A DNA stretch of 40,200 bases from Perkinsus chesapeaki (lineage: Eukaryota > Perkinsozoa > Perkinsida > Perkinsidae), in the NCBI GenBank assembly GCA_013115145.1, contig JAAPAO010000316.1:1-40200 (forward strand). The letters are read 5' to 3'. Made by a program: the position numbers and the translations under genes. The notes beneath the pieces are model-generated. The model did no database searches, had not been told where the DNA came from, and saw only the letters and a program-made list of their open reading frames with translations. Shown here in pieces: positions 1-11,341 of this stretch (position 1 is its first letter; each line of letters starts with the position of its first letter).

Positions 1-121
1 ATAATGATCCTTCAGCGCATTTACTTGCTGAACTGCATTCACTACCAATTGGGCAGTAACCGCCGTAAGACATTCCTATAATGCCGATAATAACGTCGAG
101 AGGAGGAGAATAAACAAACTC
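1..121 (-). CDS. ABCG transporter paralogue, 5' fragment cut by window edge
   Basis: Read on the minus strand, an open frame runs off the left edge with MSYGGYCPIGSECS followed by a KCAEGSL stretch. It lines up with MSGVCPIGSNC and VCQEGSL near the N-terminus of the complete ABCG gene at 464-3334, with the cysteines in the same places. I read it as the cysteine-rich extracellular N-terminal region of a tandem paralogue. The exon seems to begin at a splice acceptor (ATTTTAG) whose AG is at 122-123. An upstream signal-peptide exon, if any, was not found in 122-463. Only about 40 codons are visible, so transport function is inferred from the neighbour. Unlike the neighbour, this copy appears to carry an intron. 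Confidence 0.6.
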
Positions 122-463
122 CTAAAATCCACACCTGTTCCGCCGGTTGTTCACAAATCGGCAGTCTATCTCATCGCAGCCAGAGTCACTCAAACACAAG
201 TCCCTTAGTAATAATCAAACTGTGTCTCTTTCCTCGAGTCCAACTTTATAGTGCAGCAGGATGATAATAATTATAGCATAAAAAGGATATCATTACCAGG
301 GAACTCAAATGCTGCCACTATACGATGAAGCAACAGCGGGGGAAGGGGGCGAGCCACCAAACTAGTCTACATAAATCTACAGAATGCCTCACATCGACAT
401 CAATATCATACTTCTCAAGGCCCTCCTATTGGCGGCAGACACCCACCGACAAATAAAGGAGAT
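122..463. other. Spacer between the two ABCG paralogues
   Basis: Downstream flank of the complete ABCG gene and upstream or intronic sequence of the edge paralogue. A short plus-strand open frame at 384-566 overlaps the ABCG tail and is a shadow. No other gene seen. Confidence 0.4.
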
Positions 464-3334
464 TTACCGTGAAGTCTCGGTTCTATTGGTGCCATTCTCG
501 CCTGGACTCGATACAGTAGCAGAAACTTCTTTGCCAACCGGAGCTGCGTCCACAGCAATTCCCTGAGGAATTTCCTCGGAGGAGCTTCGCTTCGCCTTCT
601 TGCACTTAAATCTATCCGTCAGCCATCTCAGGTCAGCTTGGCCCCACCACAGCATGAACTCCAACCATGCAAGTGTGAGAAGCCTCCAGGCTAACCCCAC
701 GAATACGAGGACGCAGAAATCTCGAGGAATGTGACTTGTGTTATAATCCAGTTCATCGAACAAATCGACAACTTCATCAATTTGAAGCACGTTACTCGGC
801 AGTGCCATGAATTCCGCCAGACTTAGCAGCTCCACAGAATAGATACCACAACCGAAGTAAGTGGCCCACAACTGGAACGTCTTCAATGACGTTACCGGCG
901 GCGACACACCACCGAACATTGTGACGAATTGAGTAGGAACTATGACCGACAGCAATAGGGCGATCTCAGTAGGGAACACCACCGTTACAAGATGAGCAAA
1001 ACCGGTGACCCACCAAGTGAAACACAGAAAGATACCAAAGCCATGGGCTATGTTATAAGAGGGAGTCGTGACCAGATACCACGTACAAGTGAATATCAAT
1101 GTGACGAGGACATTATCAAACAAATTGACGAAACTCTTCGATAACCAATAAGCGAAGATCGATATGCCAGTCGAAGACTCTCGACCGAATACCAATTTTT
1201 CCTTACCGTACACTTGTAAAGCTCCAGCGCCCACCATAATACCAAAGAACATCAAACCAACCATCTGGTTGTTGGGCACCAAAGTATACTCGGCGTTACC
1301 ACTCACAGTTGCGCCTATGATGACTGCGGCCATGAACGTCAGGGAAAGATCAAGGAAAAGTTGCGGTATAGAGATAAGCTCGATATTTCTATTGGTGAAA
1401 ATTAGGAATTGCTTCCATACAGAGGCAATCTCTCTATCCTTCAATCTGCTACAATCGGGCAACACCATATGGCTCAGAATAGATACCTCCTCCGACGCTT
1501 CCCCGTACATCGCCGCAGCGAAGCTAGCACAAGTTAACGTACTGTGCTCTGCCGCTAGGACCCTATGAAGCTCCTGTGCCTCATCCACCGAACATTCGAT
1601 CTCCAAGATTCTACATAATCTCAGGATATCGTGCCCGGTAAGAAGATGGTCGCAATCGACCCTCAAAGTCTCTGATAGCCTATCACCCAGCTCCTCAGCA
1701 GATTGAACTCGATCACTGTCTGATGAATCCAGCATAGACCCCACTGTCACCGTCATCGTTCCGTGAACTCTCTTATGGGTAAGCTTCGGAGCCCGTCCAC
1801 CCTCCTTCGTTGGATCAGACATCCTATCCACATAGTCATTCCAAGCTTCGAACAACGACTGTGTATCGAAATGACGATCCACCGTACCATCGGGATTGCT
1901 ACGCGGCAGCGCGCCGGTGACAATATCGATGAACCAATCAGCGACATTCTCCCCAGCTGGCAGTTCGAAGCCGAGGTCGGTGAAGTAGTCCTGAATGGCA
2001 TTAGTTCGGCCAAGGTAGACAGTCTTGCCACCTTTGCCTAATAATAGACAATGAGTGAATTGTTTAAATATTGCATATCGTGGTTGATGTATAACACAAA
2101 CAACGGTAATACCCAAAGTTCTCATTCTAGCCAAACATTTAGTAACAGCCATACTAGCAGCTGAATCTAAACCAGATGTTGGCTCATCTAAGAATAATAC
2201 ACGAGGATATGCCACCAATTCAATACCAATATTAACACGTTTCTTCTGTCCACCAGAAATACCTCTTTTCTCGGGCGATCCCACCACAGTATGCCTTATC
2301 TGCTCCAAATCCAAGACCTGGATAACATCCTCCACAATCTTTATTTTAAGCTTCCTAGGCATCTCTCTCGGTAATCGTACCATCGCCGAATACAGAAGAT
2401 TTTGATATACAGTAAGACGATCAAACATAATATCATCTTGCGGTACAAATCCAACTTGTTTAGGATATTCCCCGAAGGTTCCTTCAAACCCGTTGATCCA
2501 TATTCTACCGGTAACATCTCCATATGGTGCCCTATTCGACAACGCATTCATAAATGTTGTCTTGCCTCCACCAGATGGTCCCATAACTGCTACTAGGGAC
2601 CCCGGCGGAAATGTCCCGCTCACATAGTCCAGAATTTTCCGCCCTCCTTTTTTCAAAGTCATTGTTAAATTTTCAAATCGTATGTCCACAGGAGAATACC
2701 TTATATCATTAGTAAATCCTTGCATCTTTTGAGCTTGCAAATACACCCCCGTTAAAGACTGCACCACGCTATTATAAACTTCCGTGGTCCTCTGATGAGC
2801 CACTCCATACCTATTAGACCTGGCAACTCGCCACTTTCTATAGTAATGCAGCCCCAAGGTCAATATCGTTATAACTAGGCCAATAACAACAACAATTAGA
2901 ATACCAAACCACGTAGGAATAACTTTAGAAGATCCATCCGGGCAGAACGCTGACCAGCCGCACTTTCGTGGCTCAGCAAATCCCGCTTGGCACACGTAAT
3001 CTTCCGGACAAAGTATAGGAGTAGCGCCATCTGTCCAAGGACAGTAATACGACTTCGGACACAAAGTCTCTTCCCCTTCATGACAGTAATATCCCTCTCT
3101 TATATTACTCTGATTACATAACGTACAGCTCCCCGTGATGATGTACTTATCAAATAGTGATCCTTCCTGGCAGACATCTGGGACGGTACAATTGCTGCCT
3201 ATGGGGCACACGCCAGACATAATACAAGGTGATAAATGAGGTGTACTGAATCCACCAAGATACATCCCGCTTAAACACAACAAAGCAAAGACTCGATACG
3301 TTAAACCGAAAGGAACACACAGGGTAAAAAGCAA
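464..3334 (-). CDS. ABCG-family (White/WBC-type) ABC half-transporter
   Basis: Single open frame of 956 residues without introns. Residues 1-30 are hydrophobic and look like a signal peptide. Residues about 37-131 are cysteine-rich (about 14 Cys) and probably extracellular, as in plant ABCG24/28-type proteins. A transmembrane helix follows at about 142-165. The nucleotide-binding domain has Walker A GPSGGGKTT (252-260), Q-loop VPQDD (297-301), signature ISGGQKKR (359-366), Walker B VLFLDEP (379-385) and switch His416. The C-terminal membrane domain (about 640-900) has several hydrophobic helices. The order NBD then TMD is the reverse-orientation layout typical of ABCG, and these proteins work as dimers exporting lipids or other hydrophobic compounds; the substrate cannot be read from sequence. 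A hydrophilic linker of about 130 residues separates NBD and TMD. A paralogue starts just downstream at the left edge. Confidence 0.93.
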   Translation of the reverse strand: MLFTLCVPFGLTYRVFALLCLSGMYLGGFSTPHLSPCIMSGVCPIGSNCTVPDVCQEGSLFDKYIITGSCTLCNQSNIREGYYCHEGEETLCPKSYYCPWTDGATPILCPEDYVCQAGFAEPRKCGWSAFCPDGSSKVIPTWFGILIVVVIGLVITILTLGLHYYRKWRVARSNRYGVAHQRTTEVYNSVVQSLTGVYLQAQKMQGFTNDIRYSPVDIRFENLTMTLKKGGRKILDYVSGTFPPGSLVAVMGPSGGGKTTFMNALSNRAPYGDVTGRIWINGFEGTFGEYPKQVGFVPQDDIMFDRLTVYQNLLYSAMVRLPREMPRKLKIKIVEDVIQVLDLEQIRHTVVGSPEKRGISGGQKKRVNIGIELVAYPRVLFLDEPTSGLDSAASMAVTKCLARMRTLGITVVCVIHQPRYAIFKQFTHCLLLGKGGKTVYLGRTNAIQDYFTDLGFELPAGENVADWFIDIVTGALPRSNPDGTVDRHFDTQSLFEAWNDYVDRMSDPTKEGGRAPKLTHKRVHGTMTVTVGSMLDSSDSDRVQSAEELGDRLSETLRVDCDHLLTGHDILRLCRILEIECSVDEAQELHRVLAAEHSTLTCASFAAAMYGEASEEVSILSHMVLPDCSRLKDREIASVWKQFLIFTNRNIELISIPQLFLDLSLTFMAAVIIGATVSGNAEYTLVPNNQMVGLMFFGIMVGAGALQVYGKEKLVFGRESSTGISIFAYWLSKSFVNLFDNVLVTLIFTCTWYLVTTPSYNIAHGFGIFLCFTWWVTGFAHLVTVVFPTEIALLLSVIVPTQFVTMFGGVSPPVTSLKTFQLWATYFGCGIYSVELLSLAEFMALPSNVLQIDEVVDLFDELDYNTSHIPRDFCVLVFVGLAWRLLTLAWLEFMLWWGQADLRWLTDRFKCKKAKRSSSEEIPQGIAVDAAPVGKEVSATVSSPGENGTNRTETSR

Positions 3335-3631
3335 GCCTAATAATTCTAGAGGTTCACTGGCCTATTCAGTCGATTCCTTCTCAGGTGGATCAACCCACAT
3401 ACCCTCCGATTTAATCAAATCAACCAATACCTGACACCAACACCTACACTTAACCAGAACAACGCCAATTCGAGCGTGACTTGGAATTGTGAAAGGCTAA
3501 AGGTCGAATACTTATTATCAGCGAAAGAGTAACAAACGGAACAGTCAACTAAGAATCATTGCTTATCAGATTATCTTGTCCAAACAACACTCTTGACATA
3601 ACATCATTATAAGAATATATCAGCCAATTCA
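3335..3631. other. Spacer between IspG 3' end and ABCG 5' end
   Basis: About 300 bp between two genes of the same strand; it should hold the IspG 3' UTR and the ABCG promoter. I see no further coding signal and no clear TATA box or polyadenylation signal that I would defend. Confidence 0.5.
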
Positions 3632-6600
3632 TCAGCCATGCCGCCGCCGCCCTCCCAAACCGCAACCCTTTAATATTACATCCTCCGCAATATCGAAATC
3701 CACTGCTCTCCTCACACACTCTTTACCTATTAAACACAATACTGTCAGCACCCACATGAGAGTGGTTCCTACCAACATACAAGTCCACCTTTCCCGGTAA
3801 ACTACCAACATATCCAAAGTCAGCATCTGCCATCTCACCAGGACCATTCACTACACATCCCATAACAGCAATACGCAATCCAGAGAGATGTCCAGTTCTA
3901 AACAGGGATAGAGCTTCCAACTCAGCGCCTATATACTCTATCCTCAACCACACATAACAATGCCAGCCCCATTAAAGCTTATGAATCACGTTAAACGTGT
4001 TTTCTGCTATCAGCCAAATATATAATAACAGCAGCAATCAATCATTAGCCTTCTCCACCAAGCCTCTATTACTTCTTCCTTATCCTCTCTGTTGTATCCT
4101 GTATGTCAAATAATGTCCTACCACAGCTTGGACATGAGATAAATTCCGTCTTGCTTAAACGCATCCGAGAACCCTAAAACATCAACAACACCAATAATAA
4201 TAACAACAACGGGGAAGGCCTTTATATTGAATCATTATTGATGATACGACTATTATACAGTTACGTTAAAGCCAATCTCCGTCAAGCATACAAACTAACA
4301 AGTAAGTTCCACGCAAACGCATGTCGGACGTTTTACCCAACTGGAACGGAAAGGGACGTAGCGAATTCGACACGGAATGATCCAAAGTTGTGCAGCATCT
4401 CTCATCTATATTCGCACGATAGACTATAAAACTATATACCATCGAATTCGGCGGCGCTGAAGAGTCGTCGATCCTTCCTACTACCTGCATCAGGTTAAGA
4501 CTGAGCTCTCGAGACTCCTCGGTACTCAGACCATGGTCATCCCAAAACACACCATCTCCGAGGCCATCAACAAATAAGCCACCGAATTCCGAGGCACCAA
4601 GAATGACAGCTGCATCCGATCCTGGCTCTAAAACAAATAACACTTCCTACCAACCCTCAGCGACACCACTATAAGATGACACTTCTACCCATATTGCTCA
4701 GAACCGAGGGATCGAGTAAATCTAGCACACTCAAAACAGGATGAGCTACACCAATAAAAGCCTTGTTTCGATCTTTACGTGCTCTATTAAGCACATCCCT
4801 CCTCGATATTACAAGGATACGAAATCGATTAAACTACATACTATAATATCCAACTAGGCAGAGCGATAGTTCTAGTCCACTGTAACAGTTGTAGGATCCC
4901 ATCGATGATGATCAAACTCACCCGCATGAGATGATCCTTCTGGATAAGTAAACCACAAAAGGAGCGGCAATCTCGACTTCCGAACAGCCTTGGCGACTTG
5001 CCTTCCAGCGTGAACACGGCAAGATGACTCTGGCTTGAATATTAAAAATCGAACTGATGCCTGACAGAAACCTTCGAAGGACTGAGGATGCCTGTCATCA
5101 GAAGTGACAGTCTCAGCGTTGTGTAATAACCAACAACAACGTTCATGACCGAATACAACGTCTAACCCACTGATTGAAGAATTCACACTGGTGAGGTTTC
5201 CTCAACGAACTACCAAAGAGACTATCAGAGGTATAAATTATTATAACACGCCATACATTTGAGTGATATTCTACAACATGAACGGCGACGACACAAAAAC
5301 TGTCTACCAATTCGGCCGGCTACCAACGGTCCCTCCTACCTTATTAGAATGTTTAAGTATCTTCTCAACATCCTCCGCACTTCTAACAACACACGCGCAG
5401 CCACCAGCACGAGCCGGATTAACAGAATCCAATCCAGATGGATCCATCACCAACAACTGCCATACATACCGTCACTGCGCCACGAAATTCTCCACCCCTT
5501 ACCGTATTGCCAGGCATAATTTCCTTATCGCTCAGAATGACAGCGCCACTCGCTTGTATCGCTTCCAGTACTGGGATATCCCTTTCGCTGGCTTTGTCTA
5601 CCAGAACCACATCAACAGACGCAACGTCTTTCTGATAGCGACCGTCCTTCCGAAGCTTCAATCCTAGTCCAGTGGCTAAAACCCAACATCGTCATCAAAC
5701 AAATGATTGACCCTGGTTCGATCCCGGCACTACTCATATATTCCTTCATATTTTTCTTGGCTGCCTTTGGATCATATCGCAATAGCAAAGTGCCATCTTT
5801 GTGCAAAGGGGCCTGACAATGGAAACATCAGCAATCCACTGGATACCAACAATACCTCCATCAATGCAGGGAACAAGTAGTACAATTGAATATAAAGCGT
5901 ATTATTAATATTACTATGAAATACCAAGGATACTGCAGCACACTCCCCACTGATTTTGATACTCTAGCCTCGACTCTATCGACTTCAAAATTAAGAAGCA
6001 TAAAAGTAATTCTGCGCGCTCATCGATTTCACAAATCTCACAGCCAACTAGACAACACCACTTAGGTGTAGACTACTTTACCATTCATCATCATACTTGC
6101 AGATATCTGTGATTAATATCGATCCAGAAAGTATAGCATCGACATAGACCAGCCACATATCTTATAATGCTGCTGTTAGCGTACGCCTCAAAGACCATTG
6201 CGAGTGTCGATTCTACACACACCCGACTCCGCCGACCGCCCCACTGTATTACATCGATGGCACTAGTGTCAATCTCACGCCTCTCAAAATGATAGGGATT
6301 CACAATAGCAGCGGCAGCACCAGCTGGTGACAAACCCATACCGCTCTTTCCTACAATCTTAGCTGGTCTAGCTTCAAGAGAACTCTCATAGACATCACGT
6401 AACGCTGAGCACGGTCCAGCCTGACGCGAAGAAAAATGCCCAAACCGAGGATCGAACCCGGGACCTATGACTTACCTCATACCACGGATCTTCAGTAAGG
6501 CTAACTCGTACAGTGTCGCCTAAACCATCTTGCAGCAGTGCGCCAATACCAATACCAGACTTAATCTGATATTGAGATACAAAGTGGAACTCTGCTGAGA

Positions 6601-9529
6601 TGTTGGCGGACAAAACACAGTTGATGAACACCAACCGATACATTTATAAACTATACGATAATGATGAAAGCAAGAATTATAGAAAGCATTAAGATAAGGT
6701 ATACGCAGTAGAAATGCCAGCGAGTATGTAAACAAGAAATCAATGATATATCTATTCAGAATCACCATGATTGGGCAATTGAGGAGGACACATTAATCAA
6801 AAGGGATAATGAAAAGATAAGCCAAAGATATATTATTTGATATGAACAAATATTCATACACTACCCCTCCCCTCCACCACCAGCAGCAGCAGCAGTATTA
6901 CCCTTCCATCCGATCCTCCACCTGCCTCAGTAACCCCCAAATGAAGTGGATAATCCCAACCACGCTTCTAGAATAACAACATAAGAATGAATCTAATAAG
7001 TTGGGACTCACCTTCATCTCAGCAGCAAGTAGCCTATAAGCTGCCACCATGACACGCGTATTGGAGGACTGAGATAACAATACTACCTCAGACTACTTCA
7101 GCAATATTAAACTTGACAAGACGTCTGGATACTTCCTTACGGCCAACGACGGAATATGCAATAGGGATGAAAAAGCGACAAATTAGCACTAGTGATCTCG
7201 ATACCGACAACAGTCTTTTTGTCGAGGTAAAAAGCAGAGGAATTATTCCAATTCGACGCATGATCCAACCTCGAAAGCCAAACCACTGGTTGGCTACCAA
7301 AGCAGGTGTCTCGTAGTCACTATAACATACAAGATACAGATGTATGAACAATATAATAAATAATTCTGTGAAATAATACAGTAATTAAGTTTGTTTCAAT
7401 TGCTATGTAAAATATAGTATATATGATAAGATAATATCCAAACCTTATAAATTAACATAACCCTCACGCTTTACTACCTTCATACTAAATATGATATCAT
7501 GGAAGTCCAAAGCACGGCACATGTTACCAACCTCTAAAGCACTAGCCACCATACCCTACATGCACAATACCACCAATACACACTATCAATGCTACTACTA
7601 CCTCTGGCGTATCACCGTACTGGGTAAGGATACGCTCAGATAGACTGCCATGATTTACCCCAATCCTCATGCACTTTCCTTGGCGCTTTAAAGACTAATA
7701 TCAAGAGACAATGATAATATTATCATCCAAGAGAATGGCAAGTTTACATTAACTAGAGGCTCCAACTTCTCAAACATCTCTTCTTGCCACTGAGCGGCTA
7801 TCTCGGGAGTAACCTGACGAGGTAAATAATAGACCATATACGTAGGTGCATTCGACTTGAAATATTCGGGGAAATAGAGTAATTTTATAGCTACCAAACA
7901 ATCACAAACTTCTAAGTCCCTTTCTAGTGGAAATCCACATTCACCATGCGACCTTAGTACCGACCTAAGGCCAGCTAAAGCTATATAAGACAGCAACCAT
8001 AACCCTAATTGTTCCACCAATAACAATGGTCAAAAGTACACAATATTGCTACTCCAGTTGACCTACCTCAGTAACCTTCCCAAAAGTCTTCATTCCATCA
8101 ATAAAATTGCCTGGGTTAATACGTATCTTATCACACCCTTCAGCCGCTAACATAGCAACCTATTAATAACAACAACACTCATAGATACCATCCACGACCT
8201 TTGGCATTACCTTTGGCTTGAAATGTATATCAGCTACAATAGGTGTGGTATAACCATCCTTAAGCAGCTTATCTTTTATCAATTCTGAAAGACCAATATA
8301 ATCCACTAGACGTCACAACTCATATACTTGTGGCTCGGGCCTCCTTAATTCCTTGGACAGTTACACGAACTATATCAATACCAGCATCGGCACATCTGAC
8401 GGAAAGATGAGGAGTTGAAATGATATCACCTTCACTCACTTTTCTATCTGCTCTACGGTGGCATCAACGTCATCAGTACCTAGTTCGAAATATCCGAGCT
8501 TGAAGCGTGCATGATACGAACTAGCTTACTGCTATTCGTCATAGTCTGTAGAGCTAATCTGTGTTCACTTCCTACTGGGACATTTCCAACCTAATTCACT
8601 CCAGTTCGTACAATCTTTCCACCCTCTCCACCCACCATAACAGTTCGAGTCTTTCTGCGAACTGGATGATCGATCCCATCACAATAGGGAAGATCTTCGA
8701 CTGCCATAATCGGACCTGGACGACACACGTCTCTACCATACGTTAATCAAAATATCGAAGCCACGCCTGATTGAGCATTCCTTTTAACGCTATGCTCCTG
8801 CGTATCGAGCATGGGTCAACCTAAGATATTTCGCCACAGATCCAGAGAATCCACGAATTACAGTTTTTCATATAATCCTATTAAATCGTCGAAATATACC
8901 AACGCCTATTTTACCTGGATCAAATCGGCCCACTGCGCTCCTTGCTATTCCAGCAGCCCTCCGAGGCATCCTATCTTTGCTCTTCCTCCTGTGAACTCCA
9001 GCAGCCAATAATGACGCCAAAGCAATACCGACCGCCAGGATGCCCAGGGGCTGGTAGTCGGTCAGGGAGGTGGGGGATGATGAAGAGTGAGAGGCCCTGG
9101 CAGTTACACTAGAACGGAGGAGAGTTGATGATCTGAAAAGGAGGTGAACTTGATGCAAAGAGGAGAGAACGGACGCAGTGAAATACGGTACAGCAATTAT
9201 GATAGACAAAATACTATATAACAACAAGTCAAAATATAAACGATAGAATTGGTAAGATTTATACCCAATCTAATACTAATAATAATCACCTAAACAGCCT
9301 ACTAATGAAGAAATAGAATAGGAAATATATTACGTGCAACATTGACAGTTCTATCAGCAGATGCTGAGAGCAATAAAGGTAAAGATCGATCTCAGCCTTA
9401 CTTGATGGCTCCTTGATTATTAGTTGATGGCAAAAGAAAGGCTATTGTATAGTTAACCATAACCATTACAGCGATTGCCGCTGCTAACAGTATTGTTAAA
9501 CCACCAAGAGTGTTATGACGCTTAACCAT
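3632..9529 (-). CDS. ispG: IspG/GcpE, 4-hydroxy-3-methylbut-2-enyl diphosphate synthase, long form, multi-exon
   Basis: Penultimate [4Fe-4S] enzyme of the MEP isoprenoid pathway. Conserved stretches in order on the minus strand are [128 protein letters not shown], and [20 protein letters not shown]. The last two carry the cluster-binding cysteines (CPSC and GC). The insertion between the TIM barrel and the Fe-S domain marks the plant/apicomplexan long form. Exons I could fix: 9402-9529, 8915-9132, 4689-? , 4485-4627, 4073-4173, 3773-3897, 3632-3726. Exon 1 begins [10 protein letters not shown]. The N-terminus gives a signal-like hydrophobic stretch, a Ser/Thr/Arg-rich segment, a second hydrophobic segment ([17 protein letters not shown]) and then HRRKSK, which suggests plastid import. 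Two of its introns (5676-5733 and 6421-6475) carry tRNA-like modules. Confidence 0.92.
5676..5733 (-). repeat. IspG intron with tRNA 3'-end module, antisense
   Basis: 58 bp GT-AG intron. Splicing joins EYM to [14 protein letters not shown] in frame (phase 1). The plus strand reads CCTGGTTCGATCCCGGCA, a T-arm and B-box, so the module lies antisense to the gene, close to the splice donor. The expected acceptor-strand end would reach into the preceding exon. Confidence 0.8.
6421..6475 (-). repeat. IspG intron with tRNA 3'-end module, sense
   Basis: 55 bp intron. Splicing joins DPWYE to [10 protein letters not shown] (phase 0). In the gene direction it holds a variable loop AGGTC, a T-arm CCGGGTTCGATCCTCGG, the seven-base acceptor strand TTTGGGC, discriminator A and TTTTT: a textbook tRNA 3' end. 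The T-run serves as the pyrimidine tract before the final CAG. Confidence 0.88.
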
Positions 9530-10055
9530 TGGGGACTAAATGGTAAAGCCCTGAGATGATATAAAACATTAAGTGGAGGTATGATAGGAGACAACAGCAC
9601 GGTCGGGCAAAGCACGCAAGCCACCATGTTGAAGGACAGAGCTTTGAAGAAGAGGATAGGGTTATAACGACATACCGGCAATGTTGCGTCATGATGAAAA
9701 TAAACACGGTTAATATTAATCACTCGGAACACAACGGTAACAACACAAAAAAACGTACTCGCGCAAGGTACGCAATTAATGTTGTAAAAGTGGATATGCC
9801 GGGGATCGAACCTGAGCGAGGATTCCAGCCCATTATACATCTCGCTCGCCAGATATTGAGGTTTCGTACCGTCACTGTCGAAGCAACGCATAAGTATCTT
9901 GTGTTGTATTTATCAGAAATAGTATAATTGCTAGGGTCCATTAAGAGAAGGAGCTACTGGAGTAGCAAGCCTTTAGTGCTTCAACTCAAAGAGACGAGAC
10001 GGCACTTTCGAGCTGATACAGATTCCCACAATAGGCTTAACATTCACTCTGTTTA
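9530..10055. other. Divergent spacer between IspG and the plus-strand gene
   Basis: Between oppositely directed genes, so it should contain both promoters. Short minus-strand open frames (to 9941) are not recognisable. The tRNA-like module at 9788-9815 is the only distinctive element. Confidence 0.4.
9788..9815 (-). repeat. tRNA 3'-end module upstream of IspG
   Basis: Minus strand: AGGTTCGATCCCCGG, then seven bases CATATCC, discriminator A and CTTTT. It lies about 260 bp upstream of the IspG start. A short minus-strand open frame runs through it (to 9941), so it may be an intron of a small unrecognised gene or of the IspG 5' UTR. No matching tRNA 5' half was found. Confidence 0.55.
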
Positions 10056-11036
10056 ATGTTAATGGTCTGCCGACGTATTATTACAACTTGGCATTTGTTA
10101 GCCAATTTCGGTGTTGTTCAAGCCAGAATCAAATCGCCCAAAGATCATCTACCGCTGGGCACTTACTCACCGGCATCTATGGAGCAAGGGTTATCACAAT
10201 GCATAAGCTCAGCAAGCCTGGAGATATACCGCGGAAAGCTACCTGACGATCGCTTCGTATCACTCATTATAGACGGCAATCGCATAGTCGATGGCGTATC
10301 ACCAACACTGTACGATTCCAAAGACCTCCCCATTAACGCGCGCGGCAACAAGGCATGCTACTCGGTGACCGATCAAGCTAAGCATGCCAGAAGGTTGCAC
10401 AAGTTACTACTTAAGAAATGTGGTGTTCATTACGGCTTGACTATGCCCCCTGAGATTGTCCTATGTATCCCCAGGGAACCACTGGGCACAATGACCATTT
10501 ACCTCAACGGCAAGAAACTTTGGAAAGATGAAATTAAATCACTGGACCTTGGTATAACGTTCCCATTGCCTTCCGAAGCGCCAACGGTGCCTCGCGAGGT
10601 TGATAAGAGACCACCGTCATCGTTGATGGCCAGGAAAAGAAGTATTGAGAATCCCGCAGAGGGTCATACACAGGACGCCAGTCGGCAGTATCATCCCCCT
10701 TATAAGAAGACAAAGAAGGATGAACACAACACTATACGAGATGGGCGTTACCATGGTGTTGTTGAAGACGATAATGACATAACAGTAAACGCGCAAATAA
10801 GATCGAATGGCACTCACCAGTTTATGGATGCGATGTCGAGCATTAAGGGAGCCGCAGTAGCCATGATTTTAGATGCTAGGATCGTCAAAGCCGCCGACTA
10901 CAACACAACGGGCTACTTCAAATTAGGCGCAGAATCGTCTCCGCTACGCATAAAAAAAGACCCGGGCAACCCGCAATCACTGCTAGTGTACAATGGAGAA
11001 GTTTTAATGTATCACCTTCATCCTGAGGTACCGTAG
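10056..11036 (+). CDS. Unrecognised intronless protein, possibly secreted
   Basis: 326-residue open frame and the only convincing plus-strand gene in the window. The first Met is used because the next ones lie inside the frame. Residues about 6-22 (RIITTWHLLANFGVVQA) are mildly hydrophobic and could be a signal peptide or anchor. The middle (about 200-240) is hydrophilic and basic, with a PYKKTKKDE patch that could act as a nuclear signal. I recognise no domain. Lack of introns among intron-rich neighbours, opposite strand and a following minisatellite (11095-11236) suggest a fast-evolving or lineage-specific gene; this is inference. Confidence 0.7.
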   Translation: MLMVCRRIITTWHLLANFGVVQARIKSPKDHLPLGTYSPASMEQGLSQCISSASLEIYRGKLPDDRFVSLIIDGNRIVDGVSPTLYDSKDLPINARGNKACYSVTDQAKHARRLHKLLLKKCGVHYGLTMPPEIVLCIPREPLGTMTIYLNGKKLWKDEIKSLDLGITFPLPSEAPTVPREVDKRPPSSLMARKRSIENPAEGHTQDASRQYHPPYKKTKKDEHNTIRDGRYHGVVEDDNDITVNAQIRSNGTHQFMDAMSSIKGAAVAMILDARIVKAADYNTTGYFKLGAESSPLRIKKDPGNPQSLLVYNGEVLMYHLHPEVP

Positions 11037-11094
11037 GAATACAAGTATGTTCTACCGATACTATCGGGTTAATAACCTTATTCGTTAGTATTGG

Positions 11095-11236
11095 TATATC
11101 GTATTCTTATTAATACATATTGTTATTATTAATATATCGTATCCTTATTAATACATATTGTTATTATTAATATATCGTATTCTTATTAATACATATTGTT
11201 ATTATTAATATATCGTACTCTTATTAATACATATTG
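11095..11236. repeat. 38-bp AT-rich tandem repeat, about 3.7 copies
   Basis: Units begin with TATATCGTA at 11095, 11133, 11171 and 11209, exactly 38 bp apart, each followed by a CTTATTAATACATATTGTTA-like stretch. Copies differ by one or two bases. It starts 60 bp after the stop of the plus-strand gene. Confidence 0.95.
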
Positions 11237-11315
11237 TAATTGTTGTTCATTGTGGCACTAAATTTATCAGTTGACTACATCAGAAAGCGAGCTTTTGTTA
11301 AGTCATGTCAAGCGA

Positions 11316-11341
11316 CTCTGGTTCGATCCCTGGTGAGAACA
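11316..11341 (+). repeat. tRNA 3'-end module in spacer
   Basis: CTCTGGTTCGATCCCTGG, then TGAGAAC and A. A weak pairing exists between GTTGTTC (11242-11248) and GAACAAC (11337-11343), but the 102-base span and absent D-arm argue against a working tRNA. It resembles the modules at 13807-13861 and 28757-28790 (all share the CCTGGTGA end). Confidence 0.5.

Noticed and set aside
1164-2041. Plus-strand open frames over the ABCG gene
   Set aside because: They are antisense shadows of a strongly conserved coding sequence.
4628-4688. An 18-base micro-exon inside this IspG intron
   Set aside because: It would need introns of about 20 bp; a single 61 bp intron keeps the frame.
8868-9227. IspG start at the Met at 9227 ([16 protein letters not shown])
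   Set aside because: A strong CCTTTTCAG acceptor lies just upstream of 9132, and an exon at 9402-9529 with a GTAAGG donor joins in frame, giving a better signal sequence.
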